Shown: positions 1 through 22,400 of the stretch, in pieces
Layout of the letters: each line of letters begins with the position of its first letter
Numbering within the stretch: position 1 is the first letter of the stretch
Assembly: GCF_964340395.1 (NCBI RefSeq)
Contig: NC_135554.1
Location: forward strand, 26,967,592 to 27,031,591
Reading direction: 5' to 3'
Origin: Glandiceps talaboti
Taxonomy: Eukaryota > Hemichordata > Enteropneusta > Spengelidae
Length of the DNA: 64,000 nucleotides
The notes under the pieces: model-generated
Seen by the model: the letters and a program-made list of their open reading frames with translations, nothing else
Told to the model about the DNA's origin: nothing
The model's database searches: none
Program-made: the position numbers and the translations under genes

Positions 1-53
1 AATCTAAATCTTCCAATGTAAGTACAAAAGACTAATTTATGACACTTTCCCAG

Positions 54-8945
<8,892 letters not shown>

Positions 8946-8957
8946 ATTTGAGAGAGT

Positions 8958-8980
8958 GCCTGTCTGTCTGTCTGTCTGCC

Positions 8981-9056
<76 letters not shown>

Positions 9057-9195
9057 CCTCTGTCTGTCTGTCTGTCTGTCTGTCTTTATGTTTGTATACC
9101 TTACCTCTGTTTGTATATGTGTCTGTCTGTATGTTTGTATATATGTCTGTCAGTCAGTCCGTCCGTCCGTCCGTCTGTCTGTCTGTCTGTCTGTA

Positions 9196-9239
<44 letters not shown>

Positions 9240-9247
9240 CGCCTGTC
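8958..9247. repeat. Tetranucleotide microsatellite (TGTC)n
   Basis: Long TGTC array beginning 13 bp after the receptor stop codon, probably within the 3' UTR. It is interrupted near 9087-9150. Confidence 0.95.
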
Positions 9248-9756
9248 TGGCTTACTGACTCTTAATATGACAGCGTGTACGAATGTATGTGGTTTCATAA
9301 GGTTGTGTATCGTATTGTATTCGTTTACATTGTTCAGTAGGTAATACAAGTAGAAGTTACTGAGATGTTTAAGTATTTCCTATGTATACTCAGAAAGTTA
9401 TAGCTCAGAATTAAGATTTGGAACATGTGCAATATGTATCACTGGATAAAAAGTTGTTTTACAGTGAAACTTACACGACGTAGAGAGAATTTATGATATA
9501 AATTATATACAAAGATGTCAAATTAATGTTAAATAATGTACATTTTTAAATACATTTATTACAAATATTCACCCAAACTACTTTCGTACACATTTTCACT
9601 TATCCACCGTCCATTTCCAGTTATATAATATTTATATTTGGTATGAATTCAGACACACACACATCAGAGATGATACAATTATAAAATGTAAACTTTGAAC
9701 CCTTTTAATGTATTTATCAATCCTGTGAAATGTAACATTTACATTTCATTCACAAA

Positions 9757-9772
9757 AATAAACGGAAATAAA
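9757..9772 (+). promoter_or_regulatory. Polyadenylation signals of the GABA-B receptor gene
   Basis: Two AATAAA hexamers (9757-9762 and 9767-9772) lie about 0.8 kb after the receptor stop codon. They are the first closely spaced pair downstream. A 3' UTR of this length, containing the TGTC microsatellite at 8958-9247, is plausible but not demonstrated. Confidence 0.45.
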
Positions 9773-9779
9773 GATTTTA

Positions 9780-10720
9780 CTTTCTTCTCCAAAACTTTTC
9801 AGTTTCTGTCTGAAGTTTAAAAAAATGATCATGAGGGATATGGTTGTTGGTTTGATGGATGAGTCAATTCGATAAGCTTATGTCGTGAGAGAGGTGTTTC
9901 TATTTTCGCTAAAACTCAATCTTGGTATATGTAATTTACTATAACCTCAGTAATTTGTATATGATCCTATGCGATGGCTAATTCGACAGTAATTGCATTC
10001 TTCAAAGGAGTTAAGTTGGGTTGGGTTGGGTCTTCTCCCATATTTTCTAATAGGGCGTTCAACCCATACTTAAAAGATCTACACACTTGAAATGTCCTTT
10101 GCCAAATAGATGACTAGAGATTACCCTTTATGCCTTTCTGGCCTATGGCACTGATAGTGGTGCTGATCGAGTGGTAAGGATACAGCGCCACCAACGTTCA
10201 TTACAGCAATTTATTATTTGAACGTGGTACCTTCATAATATTCACGCTATTCTTTTTGTACCGAAAGAACTATACTGTGACGTATGCTGCCCTCACCACT
10301 CGTGAATGTTGTGACTTTATTCATTTACCTACTTGTTCACTATTGCCAAAGATGAACCAGAGATGAACCTTGTATGCGCATTACACTATATGTTTGTTTA
10401 TAGTCCCATGATATTATTAGTACATTTGTGAAGAGATGTACCGGGTAGTAACGTCAATGTTTCTAAGATTCTCTGAAGTCCTATTAAGAAGATCTAGTAC
10501 TATATCAACAAGGAAGGGTTGCAACGTCCTTTGCAAAGTAGATAGAGGTCGCCAATCGGTAGCCATCATTATATCTTTGAAATGTTAGAACACTTCTTTT
10601 AGAAAATAAATTCCCTTCTTTACTTTCAATATTTGACGATGTCTTATTATTTATCATTATTGCAAAATCTAAACATGTTCAAGTCAATTATGTTTGTATC
10701 CAGTGAACCGAGTTTAACAT

Positions 10721-10794
<74 letters not shown>

Positions 10795-11560
10795 TGTGTG
10801 TGTGTGTGTGTCCTTATAGGACTCCTATTACATAGTTGTATTCTATAAGATGACAAGGTGTGTGGAGTTATTGCAAAATCCTTGAGGTAGCTACTCTTCA
10901 CGGATTTAATTATATTAGTGTTCGGATGCTCAGAGAGTATAGCACGCGTTCTGTATAGAATGTGCACTGTACACGCTGATTACTATATCACATTTTATAG
11001 TTTATGTATGTGCACACAATTAGTAATAAATAAACAAATATTTCAAAAGGTTTTTTTCCCGGCATACAACAAAATATAATTTACGTCTGAATACAGACTA
11101 GGTCGGCAGTGAAAAACTAGGTGGGTTGGGTAACCGGAACCAAACAGTTTTTTAGGTCTAATCAAGGACTACATTCTGACTTCTGGTGGTAGGTCGACAA
11201 ATATGACAGATGTCTGAGATGATAACTTTTTTTTCATTTTGTTTTCTTGTTAACTTTCTATAATCCTAGTTCGATGATTGTCTTCTCAGAATCCCATTTT
11301 AAAAACCAAATCTGTTCCATCTGCTTAGTTTCTCGAGAAACATTCAACAGCTTCATTATTCTCAAGAGTTATAGAGCCAGCTTTGAATAAACTTGATATC
11401 TGTACTCAAAGCTGGTAATTATCAGCAGTTCTAAAGAATTAGCAAAATATCCAGGTCCCCCATTTTCTCACCCATCGGCCACCCCCTCACATAATAATGA
11501 ACGGTCCCTAATGAGGTCATTCAAAGTTGACCCCCAGACAGGTATATGGTTATAACCAAG
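9780..11560. other. Intergenic interval between receptor and TMEM8-like genes
   Basis: No convincing coding segment is seen. It contains a (TG)n array at 10722-10811 and a fragment at about 11098-11165 that carries the GGTAACCGGAACCAAA end also found in the element at 31513-31812. The last few hundred bases should hold the promoter of the TMEM8-like gene, but no TATA box stands out. Confidence 0.6.
10722..10811. repeat. Dinucleotide microsatellite (TG)n
   Basis: About 45 TG units with one TATG interruption, in intergenic DNA. Confidence 0.95.
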
Positions 11561-14500
11561 ATGGCGACATCGTTACGGTTCCTGTGTCATTCGTTACTGT
11601 TGTTATCAATATGTGGAAAGGTTTTCTCAGGTAAGAACTGGTTATCTTAGTAAAACCAAAAGTGATCTACGTATTGATCGATGCTCTTGTTGTCTGTACG
11701 GGTGTGAATGAGTAAATGTTATGACAGCTACGATTGTGAGCACCCAACACCACCGGCGTATTGTCATGAATGTGTAGTAATAACATCGTCTGTGACTGTG
11801 TCACGTCTGAGACTGAAATCATGGATCTCCGTAGTCGTCTGACCATGATGAAATTTGCATGTATGTCTTTCTCTTTCTGTTTTGATTACTTTGGTAGGTT
11901 GAACGTTTTTGACAAAGAAATGGATTACCAAATTTCCCGTTTTATGGTTAAAATTTAAGATGAAGGAATAAAATTTAAAAAAAATATTTTAGTCACCTGT
12001 CTCTTAGAGTACTTATACTGACAGTATAATAACTCCAAGCCTGTCTGTAGACAGTGTAGTTATTTGGTAACATTTCATAGACTCATCTTATCGATTATCA
12101 ATATTTATCATTTAAATAATGGATGTATTTGTCAGTTTCATGCGATTTATGACACTCCCAAATCGTGTGCTGTAAGTAAAATTACGTTGTATATTATTCC
12201 AGGGAATGTTAGTCTAGAATACTAGATTGATACAGTATTATTACGTTTTAAAAACTCCATTACTACCTACACACTAATGGAGTTTTTAAAACGTAATAAT
12301 ACTGTACCAGTCTAGAATTCTAGACTATGGAAATGTGTACACAGTACAGGGTAAAATGTAACCATATAGACAATAATGAGTAATGTGTAAACTGTTATCA
12401 ACCATTGTTTTATTAATTGTTTACAAATACAGTGTTTTACAACATGGCCGTTTATTTCCTATTTTTGACAGTCCTTCATTTAATAGTGCTCAGTTATTTT
12501 CAAAACTAGTCACAATACAAAACTGCACCAAGCACAATTATAATTGTTGTTTTAGTACCAAATTAGTGTAAAAGCACCACTGAAACAATAGATTCTACAT
12601 GAGTAGGGTCAGTGACTAGGGTCTGTGATGAAATTAATTGTGTATTTTGTACATGTATTTCAGTTTATCAGGACAATGATGGGGTATCCAATCCTCAGGT
12701 TTACCAACCAAGAAGTGTGTATGAATACAAAAGTTATAGGAATGTACAATTGATACATTATAAAATACCAAGTCAAGTCACACAAGCACTGTGGCAGTTT
12801 ACAGGATTCCAGAAAGGTGACGATTCTTGTCCTGTAGAGAATATACAAATGTAAGTTAGTACACTTAGATATTATTATTATATTATTCTCAATAATATGT
12901 TTCTTTTTTCAGCCAAGGAAAATATGAGTGACCTAAGGGGCTTTGTCAATAGGGGTAGCAAATGGTGACCCCTAGGTCATGAATATTTCCAGCTGAATGA
13001 AGAATATAATTATACCTCTTCAAACATTAGCTATAAAATATCGGGCAAAATAATTGCAATTTGGAACAAGGTTTATTCATATTTCATGCACTACAAAACC
13101 AGTGGCAATTAGACATGGGTTGTCGTTACTTAGAACAACCAGGGTATGTAATCCATATTTTCTGTTCAAAGACAATAACTTGGCTTGTGCATGGTATAAT
13201 TACCATTAAATTTATACAGTGTTTCAGCAAATAAACCATGGTATGTACATGTACAGTATGCTATACTGTAGAAAGGAAGTGCAAGGATTCCAGACAAGTA
13301 TGACAAACTTTGTTTTTCATTTATTAGCCCACAGAAATCAATATATGATGTGATTTATTTTTAGAAAAAAAATTACGAGAGCCAGTATGTAATATATAAT
13401 CATCTACTTCAAATTATTACAGAAAAGGTCGTTAAATTACATTTGCCCTTGTAAACATATGTTGGTCTCTCTGGTACCGTAGTAGTGATATTTATCTCTA
13501 CTTACTAGTCAACAAAAATCACTGCTAAAACAAAGAAAGGAGAAATAGGGCAATTATATCCAATTTCTATTGTTCTGTTCACAAACGTGACATGAGAGAT
13601 TAATATAAAATTATATTCATACATGTAAAAAATGGCTCATAATTTACTAGTGGACATTTTTTTTGGAAATTTTGTATGAAAAGTCACAATGTAGTGGATA
13701 TCATTATGACAGTTTTATGATGAATCTCTGATACTCATAAATTAGGAACATGATGCACAAAAAAAATCATTTATCTCTGTTTAAAGAAATGAAACTCATA
13801 AATACCACTTTAGTTTCAAATGTGGAAATATGTGTACTATTTCCTTGCTGTCCATCCTGTCATAATATACTGAGTGTTTTATTTTAAAAGAGCATTACAA
13901 TGGGGTAGTTATCCAGTCAGTATTTATTTACATTACAGAGCATTACAATGGGGTAGTTATCCAGTCAGTATTTATTACATTACAGAGCATTACAATGGGG
14001 TAGTTATCCAGTCAGTATTTATTACATTACAGAGCATTACAATGGGGTAGTTATCCAGTCAGTATTTATTACATTACAGAGCATTACAATGGGGTAGTTA
14101 TCCAGTCATTGACCCAGCTGATGCTTCATTTCCTGATAATACTTACTTGAAGAGGACTGCACTACTAGAGTTTGAGACACCTAGTGATATGGGTTCACTC
14201 TATGTTAATTTAATGAGTCCACAAGCAGGTGACTGGTTTGCTGCTGTATATCTTCCACCACCAAATGAAGCAGCAGAAATACAACCCAAGGTACATATAT
14301 GATTCATACCATAGTTGTCCATGTATTACATACTTTTAACATCTGTTTATATATACACATCCTGTAGCTGGTATTAGTGGTAAGGTACGGTCATATCACT
14401 CTGGCAATCAGTATCTCAGTTTACTCAGTTAGATACAAACTAAAACTATTGTTTGATGTGCCTCTGTCATGTGAATCTCATTACCATGTGTTCAAGATAG

Positions 14501-17500
14501 TGTAAACATTGCAAAAATGTACATGATGTACTCTCCGAAATAATACTAGATGCTATCAGAAATGCCACCCCACAGTGAGTACAATTGAACCAACATCCAT
14601 TCCATAGCTGTGATATCAACATGTTGCAACAATAATTTTAGTTTGTGTCTATCTTAGTAAACTGAGACTCAGTTGCCAGAGTAGTATGTTGAAATGCAAA
14701 TTATGAAACCAGTAACTGCTTGTCATGTTTATAAGTATTCAATAAATGATTTTCTATACAACATGTGCCACAAAACTGAAGCCATTAAGTGATGTAATAT
14801 TCCACATTCTGCTAAAGCCTAAAGGACAAACAAAAAACTTGTCATAAACAGTCACTCTGCAGTAAACTGAGTACTAAATAAGTGTATGGTCACACCCCAA
14901 TTGAAACATAAAACATTGAGAATGAAAAGCAAACAACTCACAGCTGATAATGATTGTCTGAAAAGATCAGTGTCCATGAGTCACCATAGTTAATTAAATG
15001 TGGGTTATTTTTATCACAGTTAGGGTTGAATGACACCCAAATAAAATCTTTAATCAACTAAAAGGAAACAGATTTTGTGCATCAGCTGTTTGACACCCTG
15101 GCATATGTTGTCCAGATATAATACAAACTACAAGCATTCAAGTTAATCCAACAGACCCAACAGAAAGAGAATATAATTGTTCTCTGTATGTATCTAAACT
15201 CATGTCAAAATATTTAATCAATAAAATTGTTTGACTTATATACTTATAACATCAGCCTATTTTATTGTAGTGTTACACTTACCCAAATAGAATTGTCAAT
15301 TGTTTATAATTATTTATATGGTTTGATCTGTAGGCAGAAAGTTGAATCTTAAAGCTGAAGAACTTGTTGTTAATGTCTTTCATGTGGAATGTTTTTCCAT
15401 CGATACATAATTCATGATTCCTTGCATCCTAATACATTTTACGATATCTTGATTTTTCAGGGGTTTGGAGAAGATTGCAATTATTTCCTAGGTTCTATTT
15501 TAAAGTATCACCGTGAAATAGAGATAGTTACACTATCACAATATACACAAATACCACATGACATGGATCATGGGGAGGATAGTGTATTGTACAAGTAAGT
15601 GTATAGTAGGGGCTATGTATCCTCTCTGATTCTATGTCTTATCTTTTACTGCTCTTCAAGGTCATTTTGACCTAAAAGCTATCCTGCAACTGGAATGTTT
15701 GGTTTATTTTAAACTGTTTTGTTAGCTACAGTGAATGGTTTACTGTAATATCATGCACCCTCAGAATAGTGTTGAGTCACCTTTGGGTAAACACTTGTAT
15801 AGCTACATTGCATAACATTGTACAATAAATCCAACTTTATTTTTATATCCACACCCTAATAAAATTACTCTGTCACCTTTGGAATTGACTATTTGTCGAT
15901 GTCAACACAGCACTAAATATTGGAATTTAAAAAAAACCTAGACTTTAAAACCTTTTTTTTTTGTGCGTTTATTTATTTGCAGTTTGTAAACTGCAAATGA
16001 ACTTGAATCATGGACACTAGGTGCTCTTTTATATCATATATTGTTTCATATTTTGTCGTATAATGTTCTCGCTTATCATTATATATCATAGCATATCATA
16101 CATGATATCTTATTCATTAAATGTCATATTGTACGGTAGCATATCATATATCATAATTATAATATAGCATTATACATCATACATCACATCATATCATATC
16201 ACATCATATCTTATATGATATATTTATCATCTTATACCATAGTATCATATCACATCACATCGTCATATGACATGACATGACATCATAATTATTATATCAC
16301 ATAACATCACATCACATCATTCAAGTCACATATCACATCATATATTAATCATATAATCACAAAGACTGAAGAGATGTTTCTGATATTTTCCAGATTTTAC
16401 ATAACAGAGAGTATAGGAGCTGTAACTTTCAAACTTGAAGGCTGTCAGTATAAATCAGTAATAAATCCAGTTGAAGACATATGTGCTGTAGAGATGTCAG
16501 TAGAAGCCAATGCTATACCCTTTGAATTCAGTGAAACTATAAACTGTATGGAAAAATTTGAGAAAAATGGAACGTGTCAGCTTGAAGTGATACAACCAAA
16601 GAGACAAACCTGGTACTACATCAAAGTAAAAAGAGCAATTCAGAATGTATCAATTGGGTTTGCGGCTACTGTAAATGTGGAAGGTAAGGAGAATAAGTCA
16701 TTGTGTTTGTTGCTACTGTAAATGTGTAGATGTACAAATGTAATCATTGTGTTTGTTGCTATTGTACATGTGGAAGGTAAGGAGAATTTATCATATTTTG
16801 TACCTTGATGAGCCATGTATTGTGTATTGATAGATATGCTATATGCAAGCCAAGATGTCTACCTTTGAACAGAAAATTCGGATTTATACCCTGGTTCTAA
16901 GTTATGAGAACATCAGTGACCTTTCTCATCGGTTCTGCTTTGTTCGAAATACGATTCAAAATATTCAATATCTATGTTATTTTCTCTATTTTTCTTTAAG
17001 TGCAGTTGCACAATTAAACATATTCTTCTACAATGTTTTCTTTATTCTTATCTTTTTGTGTTTGTAACTCAATACATTGCAAAAAGCTTAGAAATGTGTA
17101 AAAAGTTTGTTATTATACATACATGTTATTGTGTTGTACATACTATAAAAAAGATTTTACGCATTGTTTTTTGAAGTAGGAAGTCATGACAAAGTTGTTT
17201 TATAAAAATAAAACTCCAAAATAAATACCCAATCCTCATACATATGGCCACTTTAAATGTTTACAAAAAGTTTAGGGCTGACGGCTTAGTGTTAGGTGTA
17301 ATATAAGTATTTTCTTCTTGCCTCATTTCAGATTGTGGACTTTCCCTGTACACATATCTATTTCCTGATTCGTCACTTAATGAGGATAAAAGTGACAAAC
17401 TTACTACATTTAAAGTTAACATTACTGAATATCCATACCCGCCAACTGTTGATACAACAGAGGAGTTAAGTCCATTGCTGTTTGAGAGAAATGAAGACGC

Positions 17501-17984
17501 TGACTTCATGCACTCTGGCACTGAAGAGGGTGAAATGAGATACAGAATGTATATAGCAGACGACACTGATGAACGAAAATCAGCCAATGCGTTTAATGAT
17601 CTCTTGGAAGATGAAGGGGTTTGTCTTCCGGGTGCACCCATGCAAAGAGACAAGTATGGTGCAGATTTTACTGTTGTTTACACATACAGAGATGAAGTTG
17701 CCAACAGTAGTCTTGATGTGGTTAATATCAAATCTGATCAACCTACTGTATTGTCATTTGACACTCGTGCCATTGTAGAAATTGGTAGCCATATCAAAAT
17801 ACAAAGTAAGATTTTACAGGTAAGTATAAAGCTCCAGTAGTTGTAACTATTGCTGTTTAGCTTTTTATCAACACCTATCTATTTGTCAATAGCTTTCAAA
17901 CTGTATAGTGCTTCAGAACTTGTTTTTCTTCATTCTGGAAACTGATGCTTTATAAATTAATTGGTTGGTTGGTTGGTTGGTTGG

Positions 17985-18050
<66 letters not shown>

Positions 18051-18494
18051 TCATAAGACATGGTATATCTCACATATCTCACTTTGTGTATTGTGATGGA
18101 ATCTTGAAGCATGGTAGTTTTCCTGTGAGAGCTTACCAAGGAAAACAGTTTGTACATGTACAAAATATATATATAAGCTGAACTATATATTGATAATGAT
18201 ATCATGGTGTTATTTTCCACAGTACAATGCCTCAGAAGTGTCAGTGACTATGTGTCTACGCAAGGGAGCTCCACCACCTTATAAAGATGGTAAGATACAA
18301 TGTGAATCTGACAGCTACACTGTGTTGAACACTACCTCTGAAGACAGTATGACCCTCCATATGCCATATCCTGAACCTGGAATCTGGTATTTGTCATTTG
18401 TTTCCAAATGTTATCTAAAGTAAGTACAGAGAACCTATACACAAACAGCACAGAAAACTAAAAAGTAGATAAGTACATGCATGCATGCACACAT

Positions 18495-18534
<40 letters not shown>

Positions 18535-19162
18535 AAATATGAGGTTATACTAGTAAAACATTATCCTCATGATTGACTAACTTCAAATACTTGTCTAAGT
18601 AAAACAGTCTCTTAGCACATGTTAAGTTCAACCCAGCAGTGTGTGTACACACTTGTATTCTCATGCAAGAGTACATTCCTGACTAGCTTGCTGGGTGTTA
18701 GTCTAATAGTGACACATGTTTGAATTTCAAGTGAAAACTGTGCCTCTGTCTAGAAATGATGAAATATGTATTGATGAGAAAGATATGGAACAAAAATCAC
18801 TTTACATTAGATTGCCTGTTGAATGAAAACACTACCGTCATCATATTTAATTACAAATAAAAAGTTGAGAAAAAACAAATATAAAACTTAACCTTCATTG
18901 AAATTTTTGTCATGTTGATTTCCTTACATATGTGTTTTGATTTCAGTGGTAGCAATGGTACAGTATACATACCCTGTAGTGATGTGGTTCAAGTGTCTGT
19001 CAAAGTAAACATGGAACCCTGTATGTTGGACTGTAATGGACATGGTACATGCCGGAGATACTACAGTGGAGAATTGTTGTTTGCAACCTGTGTTTGTAGT
19101 GACAGTAAGTTCTGTGTAGTTTCAAGTCTTAGCAATGATGCAGTGTGTATATGTATGCATGT

Positions 19163-19212
<50 letters not shown>

Positions 19213-19428
19213 ATGTGTGTTTGTGTGTTTGTGTGTGTGTGCATGCGTGCTTGCTTGCATGTGTTACTGTTTATTATATACGGTATTATACATACACAAG
19301 TGTGTTGGTGTAGGTATAAATGTATGCGTTAATGTATTATACATGGATGATGGATGGATGAATATGTATGTGTGTGTGTGTATGTGTGTATGCATGTATG
19401 TATGTATGTATGTATGTATGTATGTATG

Positions 19429-19460
<32 letters not shown>

Positions 19461-22400
19461 TGTATGTATGTATGTATGTACTGTACTGTACATATAAGTA
19501 CATACATACATAGGTAGGTACATGTAGGTAAGTAGATTAGATATTATTTTAATGTTAATCATGTATCCCAATTTCTAGTATTCAAAAACTATATCAATCA
19601 TACATTTTATCTGTCACTTTACAAGTACTATTTTAATGAAGATGTTTTTATTCCGTAAGTATTGATAAAATAATAAACATTTTTTTTCATTACAGTGTAC
19701 AAACAATTTGTATAATATACATTTTATTCCCTTTGTTTCCAGATTATGGAGGTTGGGCATGTACCAATGATACCTATGCCCACAGTGATAGTTTTCTACT
19801 TCTTCAGACCTGTTTGTTATCACTCAGTAATCTATTTTTCCTACCTGCCATCATCATAGCTGGATACAGGTGGATGTTTGTGGAGTCCTTAGTTTATTTC
19901 TATACTATGTTTTTCTCAGGGGTAAGTGTATTCCAGAGTACTCATTTTTGGGGTTGTCATTGGCCATGAAGTTAAACCACTTGCCTCATACCACTGCAGT
20001 CTGAGTTTAAGCCCATGTGTGAGTTTGCTGTAAAGAGAGTGTCATTTCAGTTTGACTCTACCAAACATTATTGCCTACCTGTATGCAAATGAGAATATAA
20101 TTGTTCCATGTAGGGGCCACAACACTGAACACTCCTCTCCCTGAAAATCTCCTTTCAAATCATAGAACATGTATACTCCTTCCTGATCTGTGTGTTCATC
20201 CAAAAACAAACTGTGTCATCATGGAGACGGGCTGAACTGTTGGCAGACCAACTTGGTGAACTCGCTTCTTGACTGCGTCAACCACTTCACTTGGTCTGAC
20301 ACTCCGTAGATCAGCAACTTCTAACCAAGGGTCTTGGGCAATGTACTTCATATGTTGTGAGTAGATAAAGTCACAGAGGGGGATCATCGTCTGATGTTCT
20401 CCACTTCTTTGTTAGTGTACCAGAATCTGTAGGCGACTTCATGTACATCATCCGGTGTTTCATTCCATTTCCAGCATTTAGACTTTCAAACTATCAAAAG
20501 TAATGATGAAATACAGTCTTACTAACTCTAATCTCTCTATTTATTTTCACAGTTTTATCATCTTTGTGATAGTGGTGGATATTGTATGATGGACTATGAC
20601 ACCATGCAGTACTGTGATTTTCTTGCATCTGTCATTGCTTTCTGGGTCACTTTGGTTGCCATGGCAGTCTTAAAGCCATCAATTACAGCATTCTTACATA
20701 TGCTAGGTGAGTGTTAGTTTCTATACTTTCTGTAAATGTTTGTAAGCTGCTTACCTCATTGAGACCTATTAAAGTAGCTGGTATAAACTATACTAGAAAG
20801 TAAATCACTTTGAAGTGTGTTCAAATCGTAACTGTCTATGATTAGTATGACATTTTCAAAGGATCAACATAAACAACATCAGATTATTAATATTAGTTGT
20901 TGTACATTCACTTTGTTGATTTATTTTTGAACTGATGTATTTTTGATGTTGGTTGGACATTCTTGGATATTCGTTTGTTGTTTTTTGTATTTTTATTGTT
21001 TTGTTTGTCGCTAGTGTTTTGGGTATATGTATCTATGGTCTTTCTGTCCTGATCTACTCTATTGTACATGTTACTTTAATTTTTATCATTGTGTAATTTT
21101 GACTTGCCTGTATAATAATCAAAAAATAACTTTACACATTATTTTGTATTTGATAATGTATTAATTGGTTCTTTCAACTGTATTACTAATAATTCATGAA
21201 ATACATTCTCTTGCAAAACATTACATGGTTGGTACTTTATCATATAATAATCAAGAAATTTTGACTCTATACATATTAGTATAGAGAAGCTTGATGTCAA
21301 AATGTTCAAATAGCATGTACAATAATCCTAATTATACCTTACAGGAACACTGGTTTTGATTACTATCACCAAGTATGACAGATTTAGTCTGTGGATCTTT
21401 ATTGTTCCAGTTGGAGCTGGTTTGATCTTGATTGCTGGTTCTTGGGTAAGTTTTGTGAAATACTATGATTTTAAAATCAAAGTCTCTATGTCGACAAAAT
21501 TGATGGCAAAGATATATGTACAATAAAGCTCAACAATAACTTTTGGACTGGGTTGACATCGACTGTGGGCTAGCTCTATGCTAACAGTAGGATGGCACTG
21601 CAAGTTGTGACTGGAAGAGTTAATACCTGCACAAGTCTGGTGTTACGTAAAGCTAGCTAGGTGTTAACATACATGAGGCTGATATTTGACTACCCTGGAT
21701 ATTGGAATGGTATATTTGATCTGTACTTTTGTGGATGGGAAGGCAAGGGAAAGTATCATTATCTGTGATATGTGATTAGTTTATACACCAATAGTAAATA
21801 GATACATGTATATGCAGTAGTTGGTAAGGTATGAAAGTGATCATTACATTCTGTTTGAATAAGTTGTCCAATGCAATGCAGGTAAGGCAGATATGTTGTC
21901 ATGTTTCAAAAATGAAATGTATTGATGACATCTGAAGTTTTATAAGTCATACCAGAATTAAACAGTAAAATTTAGAAATGACAATGTATTAGCCGTCTTG
22001 AGACGATGTATTAGCTGTCTTGAGACAATGTATTAGCCGTCTTGAGACAATGTATTAGCCGTCTTGAGACAATGTATTAGCCGTCTTGAGACAATGTATT
22101 AGCCGTCTTGAGACGATGTATTAGCCATCATGAGACACTGTATTATCGCTCTTGATTTTTCTCTCCTTGACACAAAATAACAAATGTTATGGAGTGAGTA
22201 TAGACATTGGACATAGTTCAACTTTGCCTTCAATTATTGCCTGGCTGCCCTGCTTTCAATTCTCCCTCAGCTTACTAACTTTTCTTCCAATTGTAAATAT
22301 CAGATCTCCTTCTCTAGAATGCATAGAATCCTTGTCAACTCTTGTTCATAATAGCTCTGTGATAGGAGTGTACTTCAAAAGGTACACATTGAATCAATCA

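Noticed and set aside
17806-17810. Alternative GTAAG donor 14 bases before the chosen donor of exon 17332-17819
   Set aside because: It would end in phase 1, while the next exon needs phase 0.
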